NCBI GenBank assembly: GCA_029817715.1
Contig: JARUPY010000538.1
Coordinates: 5,952,001 to 6,016,000 of the forward strand
From: Melastoma dodecandrum
Taxonomy: Eukaryota > Streptophyta > Magnoliopsida > Myrtales > Melastomataceae
Direction: 5' to 3'
Length of the DNA: 64,000 bases
This document shows, piece after piece, positions 1-13,831 of the stretch. Under the pieces are notes generated by a model. That model ran no database searches and had not been told where the DNA came from. It was given only the letters and a program-made list of their open reading frames with translations. The translations under genes were made by a program, and so were the position numbers. Position 1 is the first letter of the stretch, and each line of letters starts with the position of its first letter.

Positions 1-429
1 CGTGGTTTGGCCAAAAACTTATTTGTAGTGATGAATGGTGAAGCACCCAAAAACTAATACCACATTAAGCCCATGGAGATCAATCTGTCAACCTCTCCTC
101 ATGGGTTCGAGAAGCAAATTCAGACCATCCATTCCAGGTTACTGAATATTTCTGCAACTTTTTCTTTTGTTGGCTGGCATATACATCATACAGCTCGTGT
201 GAAGGGCACTCTGATTGGTAGCAATTTTTAAAGTGGCTTTTTACGCCGTTTTTTAGTAGTTGAATGAAAAGCTACCCCATACACTCTCTCTTGGTGGTCC
301 TCCTAGGTCACTGAGAACTATCACTACCATCAGCCCCTCGTAAAATCATGGCCAATTTTAAGAAGAATAAAAATAAAGCCAGATCAGCAACCAATGCAAC
401 TTCAGTTATAAGTAGTGTCAAAAGCTAAC

Positions 430-3400
430 CTCCGCAAGTCGATCCTCACATATACGCAGAAGAGCAATAGCCTTCAAGCTTATGCGGTGCGAACTTTTAT
501 TATTGGCAAATCTAATGAGACAATTCACACAGTCCATAAAACAGTCTCCCACAACCTGATCAAAGTGCTCCAAGATAACTGGAAAAGTATTTATTACAAA
601 TTGTCAACAGAGAAGAATAAGAAATGAAATGGTTAGACATTGTAAAATAACATAAACTGCTGAATGATACTTGCTCTAACCTTGTTCCACATTTTCAAAA
701 GCACTTTCAACTATAGATTCTGTCTCATCATCAGCAGCAGCTGTAAAAATCATGAAGACGCTATGCCAGCCAGACTTGATGCTTCCGACCTTTGATTTGA
801 TCATCTATTAAAAACTGCAGTTTGGTCATTTTGCACCCATGAAGTCACAAGTTAATTTTCAACATAATGTGGGAGAAGCCATACATACTTGCACAATGCA
901 GTCCACAATCAAACTCCTAACTGATTCATCTTGACTATTTCGCATCAGTACCACAAAAGGTTTGAGGATGTCATTCTGAAAAGTGAAATTGGCAAGTTCT
1001 GCTCGCTCCAAGTACTTCACACCAAGTTGCCTTAGAGAATCTATGGCATACATCGCAATTTTCTTATCGGGATGACTTCCTGCAGCTATGAAATGATTCG
1101 CCAAAACAGACCATATTCTTGCCCATACCTTCAGAGATGCAGAATAAAGTCAGTGATAAGGTGCATGCATTACACAGATATGACAATGATAAATGGCAGA
1201 TATCATTATGAAAACAGAAAATTAAGCAACTATACTGAGACATAAAGGTCAGCAACATATTTCAAAGATGAAAAGCCTGAAAAGTAAAACATTTCATAAG
1301 AAGTTACTCATTTTCTAGTAGGAATTATAATCTGAGAAAAGGACAAGATCAATTCATTAACCCTTCAGTGTTCCAAAAATTAAGCTGCCAGAACTAAGGT
1401 GTTATCCAAGATTATAATCAAAACTTTCTAAGACTTCATTTAACAATCAGAACTACAATATGTGTTCTACAACCATGATTTAATGCCCTACAAATGAAAT
1501 ATCATTCGCTTATAAAGAAGAGCCATCAGTACTAATGTGAAATCAAATGGGCAAGACAAAATTCTAAGAATACCATTCGAATGCGGGCCATGTTATAATA
1601 ACTGATCTCAACTAGCTTTTGCAAGCTAAAAACACGAGCTGGAGTTTGTTTCAACTCCTCAGCTGAGACTCCACACAGAGCATTGAAGAACTCCACCACC
1701 ACATCACTAGGTAACTTAACACTGTTGACAAAAACTTGTTCGGCAGGCTTTCCAGCCAGCTCTCTTAAAGATTGAAGAACTGCATCCCGAGATATTTGAT
1801 TTGATCCGTGCATCACAGTTCCAGCAATAGATGGAGTAGATGTTATATATTCGAGCCGAGAAACACATTCTAACACAGCATTCCATGTGTCTCGAAGAGA
1901 GCCCATCTCATTGTCACCCAATGCTAGTAGGGTGCGTAGGGCTTCCACATTTTTGCTCCGCATATCCTTTGGAGCATGCAAAAAGGTATATCTGAAATAT
2001 AGAAGTCAAGGAATTCAATCAGAACCTTACATCCTTCGTATTCCTAATACTATCATTAATCAATAGAATTGACACAAGTCCACCACAAGTCCTCCTTTCA
2101 ACTCTTCAGAGTACCAAGTTGAAGGATGACTCATAAAAAATAAAATAAAATTGTAGGCTTTTTAAAAGAACACACAATCTCTCACTTATATTCGATATAA
2201 ACAAACAATACTCCCAGATTTGGTTGAGCATCATATACTTATATTTTATCGTGTTTAAAGTAATTTATGAGACAAGTGTTTCGGGCTGAATTGGCGGATA
2301 AGAAAGGTTATTAAGTGGCAGGGCTTTCGTAAGGTCTCTGGGTGCAGTCAACTGAATTGATTTAGAGAATGAATGACAAACCGAATTGGAAATTTATGAA
2401 AAATCAGGCAACTCCAAGTCTTAACTTCATTGGGAGGATAAATTTCACTAGCACCCTGATTGGATGTCAAAGCCCTAGAATTTGTTCCATACTATATTCA
2501 CGATCTATTAAGGTGACCATTAAATCCAACATTTTGCTATTATAACAGGAATAAGTAACTTTTGTCATGCTTTGAAGGCAAATAGGGACTTTTATGTTAC
2601 AAAAGAAGGGAGGAAAAAAAATAAACTTCTGAAAATAGATTGTAAAATAAACAAGAGAAACAAAAACAGGCCCTCTGGACCATGAAGCATGAAATTCTGA
2701 AAAGCACGGAAAACTATTGGGATAAAGACATGAGTAGTATATACGGCAGGAGGTCAGTTACCTCACCAAAGATGTCAAAAATGCATATCGCATTGTGTCC
2801 ATCCCTAGAACATGTGTAATGTGGATTCCAGCTTTAAATCCTTCCATGCAGAGAAGGATCCTCGGCTTATTGTCCCCTTCCTCCATTGTAACAGAAAATG
2901 TTGCAAGCAAAGGCCATCCTACTGCTTCGACCATTGGCTTAGCAATTTCAAGTCTTTGAGAAGTATAAAAGACGCCTCGTTTCACTTCTTTATTGCGAAA
3001 TATTTTCTGTGTTTCCCTCACGATGACTGAACTATCAGACTGACTATCAACCGAAGATTTCCCCGAGGGGAAAGCTAAGTTCAGTATATTGACTAGACCT
3101 CCCCTATCCTCACTTTCTGGCTTCACTTTATTGCTTCTACCCATACTAGCCATGTCATCCTTCATCTTGATCTCATTTTCAACAATTGAATCATATATCT
3201 CTTCAAGAAGCTCCACTGGTGCAGTATGATCAGCATCATTCATTGCATTCATCCGTATAAAATCAGATTTGGACATTTTAGAGGAAATGTTAGGGTTGTG
3301 TGCATCGGTATTCAGCATAATGACAGCATACGCGAGAACATATGCTGTATCTGCATTTTTGAAAAGGCCGGGATTATCGGCACAGTATCTGCCCCAAATA

Positions 3401-6400
3401 ACAGACAAAAAAAGTGCATCAAAACAAATCAATATGCTATACTTTGAGAGAACTAGCATCAATCAAAGACCAAGTTACCATCTAACCCACATTAGCTTAT
3501 TTTGCTATCTATTCACAGTATTCGCCAAACTTATAAGTCATAAAATAGGCAGAACAATCCAACCGCGAATGGAATTGAATAGCAAAATGCAGGATAACCA
3601 TGTGTCAATTATCCATATCAACTAACTATCCACATGATGCCAATGTCCTGATACGCAAGCAGTTCTTGCAGCAGAGTATGACAGGAACCACACAATATAT
3701 GATCATAATGATCCAATTATTCAATTGCATAATCCCAATTTGATGCAGTTTGCAAGATCTATAAGTACATATCATCCCCGACATAAGAAAGCATCCACAT
3801 ACCTTTCAGCAAATTTCTCCATTATCCGATCTATTTTTTGAGCCTCTCCAGGTAATCGAAATCCTTTAAGGAACTCACGGATTGCATCATGAAACTTTAG
3901 TCCCGAAAACTTCATTGAATCCACGTAAGCATGCATGACCGATAGAGGAAATTGTTCGTGTTGGCCAAGGTAATCCCCGATCATTGCCTTTTGAAACAAA
4001 CAAATATATTTCAGATGAGATATCATACAGCTCGAAACTTTAGAAAGAAAAGCATTATCAACCACTTAACCTTATCCAAGCCGTTAGCTGTTCTAAAAAA
4101 ATGAGCGACTGAAGCTGGAGTATTGTCCACCAACTTATTCGATATCAAAAACTCCACTCCCTTATTGGGTTTCCTGTTGAACTACAACATGATAAAGGCA
4201 AATAATCAGTCCTCATTTCTGCATACGCCGCATCCAATCTCCAAAAACAATCCCAAAAACTATCAATTGCCTGCAAACAGAAAGACCACAAGTTTAGTAT
4301 AGAAGGAAAAGCTGGGATTGCAACTCCTGCTACCTCAGATGCTGCGGCTTCAAGAGACGATTTATGAGCCTTTGCCTTTTCAAAGTCACTAGGAATATCT
4401 TCCTTTTTCTTTCCATCAGATGGTACTCTGTCAAATACATCTTCGGTTGCAGAAGGAGCACCAATAATTTGCATTTCTGAATCTCTGTGTGCCTTCTCCC
4501 AATCAACTAGTGACTTCAATACACTCACTAAGCACTGAAAATGTTAATTTTGATAAGTTTTATGGTACAAGAATTAAGTGTATTGAATGCAGAAGAATGT
4601 TCTACCAAAAAATAGAAGGTAAAAGAACAAAACTTCAACCAACAACTGCAACCTAATCAATATAATCAGCCAAATCAGGCAAAACGGGCCCTTTTAATGA
4701 GTTGTTTCCTAAAAACCCATCCAATGGACTGACAAACCTGAAGGGATGAGCTTTTGACAGAAGCAGCCTGTGACGGAGGTCCTGAATTTGGATCTGAACT
4801 TTGAGTGCTTTGTACTATTTTGGAAATGCTTGTCACCTAAACACCCAACAAGATGGCAAAATAAGGTGCCAGGGATGGCGCATCATATGGAGAATATTCA
4901 ACGGTCAGTTAAATTGAAAGAGGAAAGGAGGCAATACCATGCGCTCAAATAGATTAGGCGCCTCAAGATCACAGTCATAGTTCACATACAAATCAACAAG
5001 CATTTGAGAATCTTTGCATATTTTTTCCAGCATCCTACAAGAGAGCAAGTTCACATTAACAACAGTTTCTACAAAAACTAATGGATGGCCATACATTAAA
5101 TTATGTAAACAGACAAACAAACCTAAGCACACTTGTCTTCTGAGTAGTAAAAGCTTCGGGGGCATCCAATGATCTTAGAACAATTAGCGGGAAGAAAATT
5201 CCTAGCTCGCCCTGAAAGTCCAAAAAGAAATCCATTGTATCCAAGTTTTACAGACTTCAAAACACACCACATGCATTCAGAGCAAGACGTACTTTTAGGC
5301 TTTCTCTAAACCGAAGAAGCAGCACACAGAAGATTCCAGTTGCATACTGCATGATGATTAAAAAAATATGCATGTGAAACAATAACGATGAAATTTCAAC
5401 TAAACAACTACATTGGAGGTGAGGTCAACCTGAAAGATGTTGGCAGACTGAGAAACTGAAGCCCTCAACAAAGCATATGAAAGATAGGCTTTAACAGAAT
5501 CAATGAAATGGAAATTCCTGGTAAATGAATGGCTAACTCCTTCAAGTAATCCCTGGAACAAAAGGTGAAACAACACAATTAGTTTACCAGAGCTAAGAAC
5601 TAAGAAATGAAAACAATGAAAAAGGAACCAGCTGAAAGTTAGAATTCTAATAATAGATTGGCATCCCAAACAATCACAAATAAAATAGACACTAGTGTTT
5701 AACCAATGAAGTGACTTGACTTAACATCAAGAAGGATGTGGAAAATGTGGATCATGTTATGACCCTTGACTCTGCATCTAGCCAAAAAACAGTCACGAAA
5801 GGGTAACAAGATGAGAAAGGATTAACCTGAAGTAGTTCAAGAGATAAAATACGGGTCTTCACAGTAACTTCATCAGTATCTTCCTTCATACCCATCTGCG
5901 TGTATTAATCCTCAACATGTCAGTCAGATCCGAAAGCACTGTACCCTATAAGCATACCTGATAAAACCAACCTTGCAAAGCGTACGGAAGACCAACAAAG
6001 CATCACGATATGCTATGCTCATGCTTTCAAGGTCGATTCCTCTATATAAAAAAATACACTATCAGAAGACAGCTTGGTCAGGAATACTGTAAATTCCCTC
6101 ACTCCTATAAATGTTTACCTTGCAATCTTTTTACCATCTTCGAGATGCACTGCCTTGTCAAGAACAGCCTCTAGACCCTGTAAAAATAACAAGACAACCA
6201 CAGTCATAAAATTCTCCACAGGTCCCCCCGGTTTCATTTTGGACTTACTGCATGGGGACATCCCAAGCTTTCTTTAATCTGTAACCTAAGACCCCGAACG
6301 CTTATCTAATGCTACCTTTCCTTCACAACCAGAAAAACAATTATCCACAGGCATTGTTTCTCCATATGCATGTTCCCAAAGATCGTATAAAATCACAACT

Positions 6401-9400
6401 GGAATTACCAGAACCATGAGGAATGGAAAAATTTGAAGAACATAATTATTTAGCGCTATGAAAAATGTATGGATAGATCCATATTGTATTCCCAAAAGAA
6501 AGCAAAGCAAGACATAACTAGATGAACCATCCGGAACTAACCTAATTTCATAGTTTCTAGTTGATAAGGTCTGCTAACAACAAATTGGATTATAAGTAGA
6601 TATGGTCAACTAACATCATAATGGAACGCTGTAAATAAGAGGTGCCCTTATGAAATCATTACTAGAAAAAGCCCGCCTAATCACTTCTCACACTTTCAAA
6701 GACATCCATGCAACATGGTAAAGTCATCATATTAAGTAAACTAATGTTCACGGCTTCCACCTTTATGTGGCAGAAACAATGTAAGATAGCAATGTAATAT
6801 ATTTGATATGTTTTTGTCATTTGAGAAAGTAAACAAGGAACAAATTTACCTTTATATCAGCACCACCGGCAAGAGTTTGAAGCTCTTCAACAGATGCAAG
6901 AGATGTCTCCTTAGCTTGAGTCAGAGCATCCCCTAATGTCATTTCCTTTTCATTAACAATATTTGATGAGGCTTCGTCAACTTTTGAGGTCGAATTGAGT
7001 TCCACAGGCGCTTCTGGCTGTCCAGAAATGGAAGAAGTTGGTGTCCCTGAAACCTGAAATCATTTCCAAATTACTATATATGATTATCCTGAACATGCAT
7101 TATTGGAATAAGTACACCTGAAATCATTTCCAAATTACTACATATGTTTATCCTGAACATGCATTATTGGAATAAGATAGTGCAATATCTAATTATTAGC
7201 AAATATGTCTGTCTGTATATAAAACTTGAATCTTCAAGCACCTGATCAATTTCCATTCTTCGAAAGACGATGCTAATCATTTGGGTCAGCATTGCCTTCG
7301 ATGTTGCCTGATTGATGGGATTTTTGCTGCACAGGAAAAAAGACTATATTAGTGGATATTCTCAAGTAAATAATTTGTGTGACATTAACCTCAAAATGGC
7401 ACCTGTGAAGAGCAATATTATAGCACACTCTGAAAACTCCCAGCAAAGGCTCCCCATGCACTGCGTGAAGAGAAAAATGACAGATGAAGAACCAGAATTG
7501 TCAATACAAACAAGTCCAGAAAATGCACAAGGTCATTTCGCTATAAGTTAGAGCTATTTGATTAATTCTTAAGAATTTCAATGAATTTACACTTGGAGAA
7601 AACAGGTCTTTAAGTAGTTACATTAGTGGTTAAACTTCAGAGATTCTACAAATAACAGATCCTGATATACAAGCACAAACAGCCCTTATATAAAAAAAGT
7701 ACAAGCACGCACAGCAATGCCAGAAAGAAAACAGAGAACACAGTTATTTATTGACCGAGATTATTTCCCCAATAATATAACTCCCAAGTAACTTGTATTA
7801 ATATTATCAAAAGAAGAGAAAAGTCACAACAAAAATATAAAAAACATGAATCGGACCTCTGAACTTTGTAGATGCCACGGCAGTGAGAAGTACCTTCAGC
7901 ACAAGAAGAATGGTGCTGCACATTGTTCATAAAAAGTAAAGAGGCAAAGCAATAAAGATCAAAACCAAATCACTGACAGATGTTTACGATACCTAGAGGC
8001 AAAGCAATAAAGATCAAAACCAAATCACTGACAGATGTTTACGATACCTATCAGGCGAAGAATTATCAATACAACCACAAGCCATGGTAAGAATATCGGT
8101 GAAAAGAGGGGAGTTTTTCCCACCATCTAAGCCTGGGTCTCCCTCCAAATGATCATATGCAATGAGTTTCTGTAATCGAATTAACCGATGTATAAGTTAG
8201 CCCGTAAGACCTCCAAACAATCGAACAATAAAATTCATGATTTCCATGGAAACTCCTCAAGAATCCACTGGAGGCACAAAAATTTTTCTCATTGATAAAA
8301 TTTATGCTAGATAAGTAGATACGACGACTAGCCTTTGTGCAAATTGCAAAGACAAAAATGGTTCATTTGTTGCCCCATTAATTACAGTTTGAGCATGAAG
8401 ACATCACATTTACAAGTATTTGCCAGGATAAGTTGTCTTAATCTACCCTCATCCAATCCTTAACTCACACTAGCTGAGGAGGCTCTGTGACTAGAAATTT
8501 ATGCTAGAGGGCGAGCTCGATGACTTGTTAATCAACTTGACTAGCCGTAACGACTTCCGCAGCGAGACTCTCTTTTTCACTTAAAGTACTACATTTTGTA
8601 TTGTACTTTGAGAATAGATTTCTAAGAAGAGCATGAGGTAAACACTACCTGAGGCATTAACATTTAGCAAGCAACCACATTAACTTGAAACAATAAGTTA
8701 TGGTAAAGAAGTTACATACATGAAGACAATCCAGCGCAGGTTCCAGAATTTTAATATTCTTAGTCTCAAAGGCAAGTCTCAATGGAGTCAGAACAATTTC
8801 AACTTCAGCTCCCTCCAATGTATGTCCAGCACTTGCCAAGGCAGTTGTGATAGATACCCTTGGGACTGCTGACTTTTCTACATGCCCTGCAGCATCAGCA
8901 GGATCATCTGTAGGGTTCTTGTCAGGTTCAGCTCCTTCATTAGCGTCATCACCTTCAGTTTCACCCGAACTAAAGCCAACAGCAAAGGACGCAATTAACA
9001 GAATGGCGGCTTGCAGGCCAAGGGATATAAAGTCATATGATTTTTAGAACAAATAATGTGATTGCATTGAAAGGTTTACAACTGAAGTTGGTATTAAGAT
9101 GAAAATTGTGAATACAATCTGCCGGGAATAATTCCCACTATGATTTAAGTGTATACACAGGGTAAATTTTAGAAGAGCGCATACTTTATAGCCCCATCAG
9201 CGTAGGAAAAAATAAGTAGGCCTAACAAACTATGTCACAGGAGAGAGCATCAGTTCCCAAAATTACTTTAAAATAAGCAACCCACGCGCAACATTAGAAT
9301 ACTGAGCCAGAACCCCCCTTTACAATGTGTTAAAAATAAAGTTTTCCACCTTTTGCAGTTTATGGTCATAGAAGCACGAGCACCATAAGAGACTGCACAA

Positions 9401-10507
9401 GATGCATAATCATCACTTAGATTGTCCTGTCTTTGACCAAGTTGAAGTAATGATCAACAAAGAACAAGTTCATTTGATTTCTAATCCATCTTTCTCCATT
9501 TTTTACAATATTGACCCCAGACTTTTAAAGATCTTGCTTAAAGAAGCTCCTCAATCCTTGATCATAACAGCACGCTCAGTCATTATTATCATCTAATCAT
9601 TGAACACCATCCACTATTCTTTTGCCCACACATCTTAAGTAGCATCCAGTCCTTCCGTGTCTCATCCACTAGAACAACACACTGGAAAATAATATTTGCA
9701 ACTTCAAGTACTTTGGGTGATAAAATCAGGATGAGACAGAACAACTGCCCATGCATTTAAGAAAAATACCTGGCAGGAGCTGATGATGAAGCCATTTTTG
9801 GGTCAATATTAACAGCATGCTGATCATTGTCTTTTGCAGCTGTAGAACAAAGAAAACAAAAAGACATCAAGAATTAGAACTAATTAAGAATTTCCCAAGA
9901 AGACACAAGTTAAACATGTTTCATTGTCCTTTTAAACACAAATAAAGGGCAGAAGCAAAATTCAGTGATATTCTGGATCATATATAGGGCCACTGGAAAC
10001 TACAAAATCAGGAGAAGATGACTATAATCCATCACTCAACCCCTTCCATTTCAAAACTAAACCCAAAACCTTTTATAGCACCCATGAATATCCCCGTCCA
10101 TGTTGGCCTCAACAATTTCCTGGGTGCGAACATCTTTTCTCCCCCAGATCACGACTACACTGTTCAACATCTCTCCCAACAACAACTACACAGTCACCCA
10201 ATTAGAAGCAGCAACAACACCCTAGGGAGACTCAGCTTTCAGCCAAAACTGCCGGTCAGTTCCCTCAAACAAAAAACCAAAGCCAGTGATTCTTCGACAG
10301 CTCATTCACCAAAATCCTACCACAAACCACTCCTCCCTCCAGCCTAACCAAAATCCTACCCCTTCAATTTCTCCAGCCAAAATCCCTGAACTCACCCAGG
10401 TAGGAATTAACGGCGGATTGAAGGTCAGGGTACTTCCTGGCGCTCGAGCACTCCTTGAGAATCGACTCAAAGGCCCGGGTCACGAATCCGCCAGCTGCCC
10501 CCGCCAT
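430..10507 (-). CDS. BIG5: BIG5-type ARF-GEF (Sec7 domain), 5' two thirds; 3' end outside window
   Basis: Large ARF guanine-nucleotide exchange factor that activates ARF GTPases on trans-Golgi/early endosome membranes; Arabidopsis BIG5 (BEN1/MIN7) acts in endocytic recycling and immunity. Exons read on the minus strand: 10396-10507, 9770-9839, 8720-8969, 8048-8169, 7857-7915, 7403-7460, 7242-7326, 6850-7053, 6119-6177, 5972-6041, 5827-5895, 5430-5552, 5293-5346, 5123-5211, 4938-5034, 4738-4836, 4334-4534, 4071-4181, 3803-3987, 2762-3388, 1574-1991, 889-1128, 681-804, 430-578. All join in frame (3675 bp, 1225 codons) at GT/AG borders with no stop. The start [19 protein letters not shown] resembles BIG5 rather than BIG1-4. 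The HUS box (NYDC, about residues 493-496) and Sec7 domain (about 605-795) are visible; the catalytic Glu is near residue 692 in [12 protein letters not shown], followed by MLNTDAHN. Arabidopsis BIG5 is about 1740 residues, so roughly 500 are missing at the left edge. It looks functional. Confidence 0.96.
7052..7179. repeat. 64-bp direct tandem duplication spanning an intron 3' splice site
   Basis: Two adjacent copies (7052-7115 and 7116-7179) differ at only a few bases. The left edge overlaps the 3' splice site of the BIG5 exon that starts at 7053, so the pyrimidine/AG acceptor context is present twice in the intron. Confidence 0.85.
7941..8050. repeat. 55-bp direct tandem duplication copying a 5' splice site
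   Basis: Two essentially identical units, 7941-7995 and 7996-8050, lie at the end of the BIG5 exon 8048-8169. On the minus strand each unit carries AG/GTATCGTAA. The distal copy is the exon border that keeps frame; the proximal copy is a decoy donor 55 bp downstream. Confidence 0.85.
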
Positions 10508-10837
10508 GGCCCGCACAAGCGCCTGTTCCCTCTCAAACACACCCCAAACTCTGAAAAGAAACAAACGCCGAATCAAAAGCCAATTGAGCAGAGATCTGAG
10601 CAGGGATCGAACTCGGGGGACGGCGAGAAAGCTGATCTCCGATCAGGTTACCTCGCCGGGAACCCCGGGATCGGAGATCTGGGAGAGGATCGAGGAAGAA
10701 ATGTTGAGAGGATGTGTCCGGGAATGGAGGGAGGGTGCGATTGGAAGTAGTTTTGTTCCAAGATAAAATTGAAAAGGCAAAATATAATATTATGGCCTCA
10801 ACTTTGAGCCAACTTTCTATTTTGACATTAATTAGTT

Positions 10838-11300
10838 TGTTATATAATTTTATCACCAACTTTTGTTTTTATTTTGATTTTGGTCAATCATGAATTTCTT
10901 CTAGCGAAAACCAAACAAGGCCTTAATATAGTCTAACATGTGTCCTATAATAGTAGAGTTTCGACATCTCATTCATTCGTCTCATAATCCACTTTATCCG
11001 CAATAGTCGCCCCCTAATAGAACATCATCCGAATTCATCGATTTTTCATATTTTGTAACAACATCAGCAACTATCGTTAACTTCGGCTTTCAATTCACTT
11101 GATTTGTTCATCAAAATTTTATAATAAAAAAACAAATGAAAGGTTTCAATATTATTTCTTATTTTTTTAATTTTTTTTTCTTTTTAGTCGATAAATGAAA
11201 ATTGTCTATTAAGGCCTTGTTTGGTTTTCGCTAGAAGAAATTCATGATTGGCCAAAATCAAAATAAAAACAAAAGTTGGTGACAAAATTATATAACAATA
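10838..11300. repeat. Inverted repeat, about 91-bp arms, about 280-bp spacer
   Basis: The left arm (about 10838-10928) and right arm (about 11208-11300) are near-perfect reverse complements; the inner arm ends carry AACCAAACAAGGCCTTA. It looks like a MITE-type foldback or the two ends of a decayed DNA transposon. Clear target duplications were not found. Confidence 0.75.
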
Positions 11301-11309
11301 TAATTTTGC

Positions 11310-11425
11310 ATGTGGCGAGGGGGAAAGGGCGGGAGTGGGTGTGGTGGCGAGGGGGAGGGGGGGCCGTGGGTGTGGAGGCAGGGGGAGGGGGGTGGGGCGG
11401 GGAGTGGGTGTGGTGACGTGGAGGC
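11310..11425 (+). repeat. G-rich minisatellite
   Basis: Imperfect repeats of a GTGGGTGTGGNGGCGNGGGGG-like unit, almost purely G/T/A on the plus strand with several runs of five or more G. Open frames here are composition artefacts. Confidence 0.7.
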
Positions 11426-12311
11426 ATAACTACATGTCAGAAGACTACGTAGACATAATATTACAGACGTTAGTGACACGTCGGCTCCTCCTAACGTCCG
11501 TTACGAATAAGGCCAAATTGAAAAGTAAAATTGAAATAAGGCCAAATTCAAAAATTTTTAAACGATATGGCAAAACGTAAAGTTGGCCAATAGTTTGGGC
11601 TAAATATCGATAATTTGCCTAAAATTTATCAATTGGGTATTATAAAAAATAATTTTCTAATAGACCGCTTTATTTGTGAATAATTCGATGTCTAAAAGAG
11701 CGATTTCCTTAATTTTTTAAAGAATAACTCGGTATACATAAAAAATGCCGACGCTTTTAAAAAACCAAACTCATAAATTTTAAAAATTATTATTATACTT
11801 TAAGAAATATAACATTTAGCTGGGTGGAAGTTAGATTTACCCCTTATTGTTTTAGTGGTATTCCACTGCATGCGAACGATGCGGTTCCTGGTGATCGATA
11901 GTCAATTTCTTTTCTATATTTTATATTTACAAAATTTAAAATTTTACCTGTCTATCCCTGTGTCTCGGACTCATACACTACACCTTTGCTTAAACATTAA
12001 TTTGTCTGTGATTAATTATATTATATGTTGACTTTTTTTAATGCCAAACAGAGAAAAGAAAAAGTTACATAACCAAAAGTAAATTCCAACACTGTCATGT
12101 TCACATAAATAAACTCTTCAAGATCCCGAAATGCTGGATCCGAGAACACATCAATGCATCAGCGAAGGAAAGACGAATATCTGATCAAAGCAAGTGGGAC
12201 GTCCCCCGGTAACTGAGCACATATCCTTACTCGCCCTTTCTTATCTTCTGTTAGCATTTTGTACTGCAAGGTAGCTGTGCTCAAATCCAGTGGAGTTTCC
12301 CTTCGCAAACA

Positions 12312-12751
12312 TGTTTACACCGCATAATTTATGACCGTCAACGGTGGTTAGAGTAAAACACAATTCAAGATTATAAAAAAGGTAAGTTTATTAAAGGAAA
12401 ATCTAGTTTTTCAAAATAATTAACGGCAAAAATCTTATCATAGTAATAATCCACTAAGAGAATCTATTTAATCCATGAAAAAAATCTAACACAGTAGTCG
12501 GAGAATCTAATATGGAGAAAATTAAACCCGTCCAGACAAATTACTCGAGGGATAATTTGGTTTTATGGATACTCTTGAAAATAACATATTGAAGATAAGA
12601 TTTTGCAAAAACTTGTGGAAATTGAAGAATCCAGGATAACCGTCGATCAAGATTCTCTACATCAACAAACATACATATTCAAACACTTTTGTCTTAATTT
12701 TAGGGTAGAATCTCTAGAAAATTTTTAAGACATCTATATGTAATTCATCAA
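12312..12751. mobile_element. LTR-like repeat, copy 1
   Basis: Begins TGTTTACACC and shares several blocks with 49375-50033, including a segment with TTTAGGGTAGAA near its end. The TG start and lack of coding content suggest a solo LTR. It abuts the last exon of the FYVE pseudogene. The 3' boundary is approximate and no target duplication was confirmed. Confidence 0.5.
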
Positions 12752-13392
12752 TTGAAATTCTCCTTTCTTCCTCTTCCTTCTTTTTTTTTTCTCTAGAAAT
12801 TCTCATTTCTTCCTCTTCTGTTCCTCTTTTTCTTTCTCTTCTTGAACCCGATGGGTTCGTCACGATTTGATTGCGATGTATGGAGGTTTAACTTGCAAAC
12901 AAGAAATGTGATGACTAAGTATTTTTGTAGCCCGGGCTTGTTCTGTGGTCGAATACGATGAAGACAATATTTGTACGATTAAATATTTCGGCCTGAAACA
13001 AAACTCACAACAACCTATGAATGAACATAAATTCTTATTAATCCGATTGAGCAGTATTTGGGAAAATGAGTTACCGATGCAACAAGGACATCCCTTGTGT
13101 ATGCTCTTCGAGGAAACAGTGGTATACTAAAGTTCTAGTTCTTATATCAAAGTAAATCAATAAAAATCAGATACACTGTCCATTTTACTCTCAACAATCC
13201 ATTCTCTGCAAGTTAAAAAGGACATGCACAACAAACCATGACTTTTTGTTTGCTTTTCTGGAGTCCATGCTTTTGAACATCTACGAATAAAAAGATGCAG
13301 ATTACCTCACTGATAAGTCTTCTTAAAAGCAACATTCATCATTCTAGATTGCTTTTCTGAGTCCTTAAGAATAACATGGGATAGGGCATACT
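12752..13392. other. Intergenic, no recognisable gene
   Basis: Pyrimidine-rich start (CTTCCTCTTCC repeats near 12770-12850), then unique-looking sequence with short frames only. Nothing else supported. Confidence 0.5.
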
Positions 13393-13831
13393 TACGGGAA
13401 TTAATGAGTCGGGTCGGGCTCGGACACCACCTACCCGAGCCCAGACCAAATATAAAAGTTACGGGTCTGAGCCTGACCTGCCTCTATTTAATCGAGCCCG
13501 GGCCCGAGCCCGTCCACAAATTTTTAGGCCGAGTCTGAGACTGAGCTTGGCCCGAGCCCGAAAATATTTTAAATTTTTTCAAAAATTCTTTAAAACTTTA
13601 AAACTCTTTAAATACTTATTTAAAAAACCTTTTCAAATATTTTTTATTCTATTTATTTATTTATTATAAAAATTGTCAAGCCGGGCCAGACCATTCGTCG
13701 GGTCCGTAAGTCAGCCCGAGCCCGGCTGGACTATTAAAAGTTTAGGCTCGAGCTTGTCAAGCTTTAATTTTTTTTTTACTTGAGCTCGGGCTAAGTAGTT
13801 CGCAAGCCGGCCCGGCTCATTAACACCCCTA
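13393..13831. mobile_element. Non-autonomous hAT-type MITE (439 bp)
   Basis: The ends are imperfect inverted repeats: TACGGGAATTAATGAG at the left against TAGGGGTGTTAATGAG on the opposite strand at the right. Flanks are an 8-bp target duplication with one mismatch, GGCATACT (13385-13392) and GGTATACT (13832-13839). Subterminal parts are rich in CGGGCTCG/GAGCCCG motifs. It has no coding capacity. The 8-bp duplication points to hAT mobilisation. Confidence 0.8.

Larger units (their letters stand above)
10508..12158. other. Intergenic region between BIG5 and the FYVE pseudogene
   Basis: Holds the BIG5 5' leader and promoter (GC-richer to about 10750, then AT-rich), a long inverted repeat (10838-11300), a G-rich minisatellite (11310-11425) and AT-rich unique-looking DNA to 12158. 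No coding exon was recognised. Confidence 0.6.

Noticed and set aside
10018..10766. Plus-strand frames of 100-150 residues
   Set aside because: They lie antisense to the first BIG5 exon, intron and leader, and show no domain.
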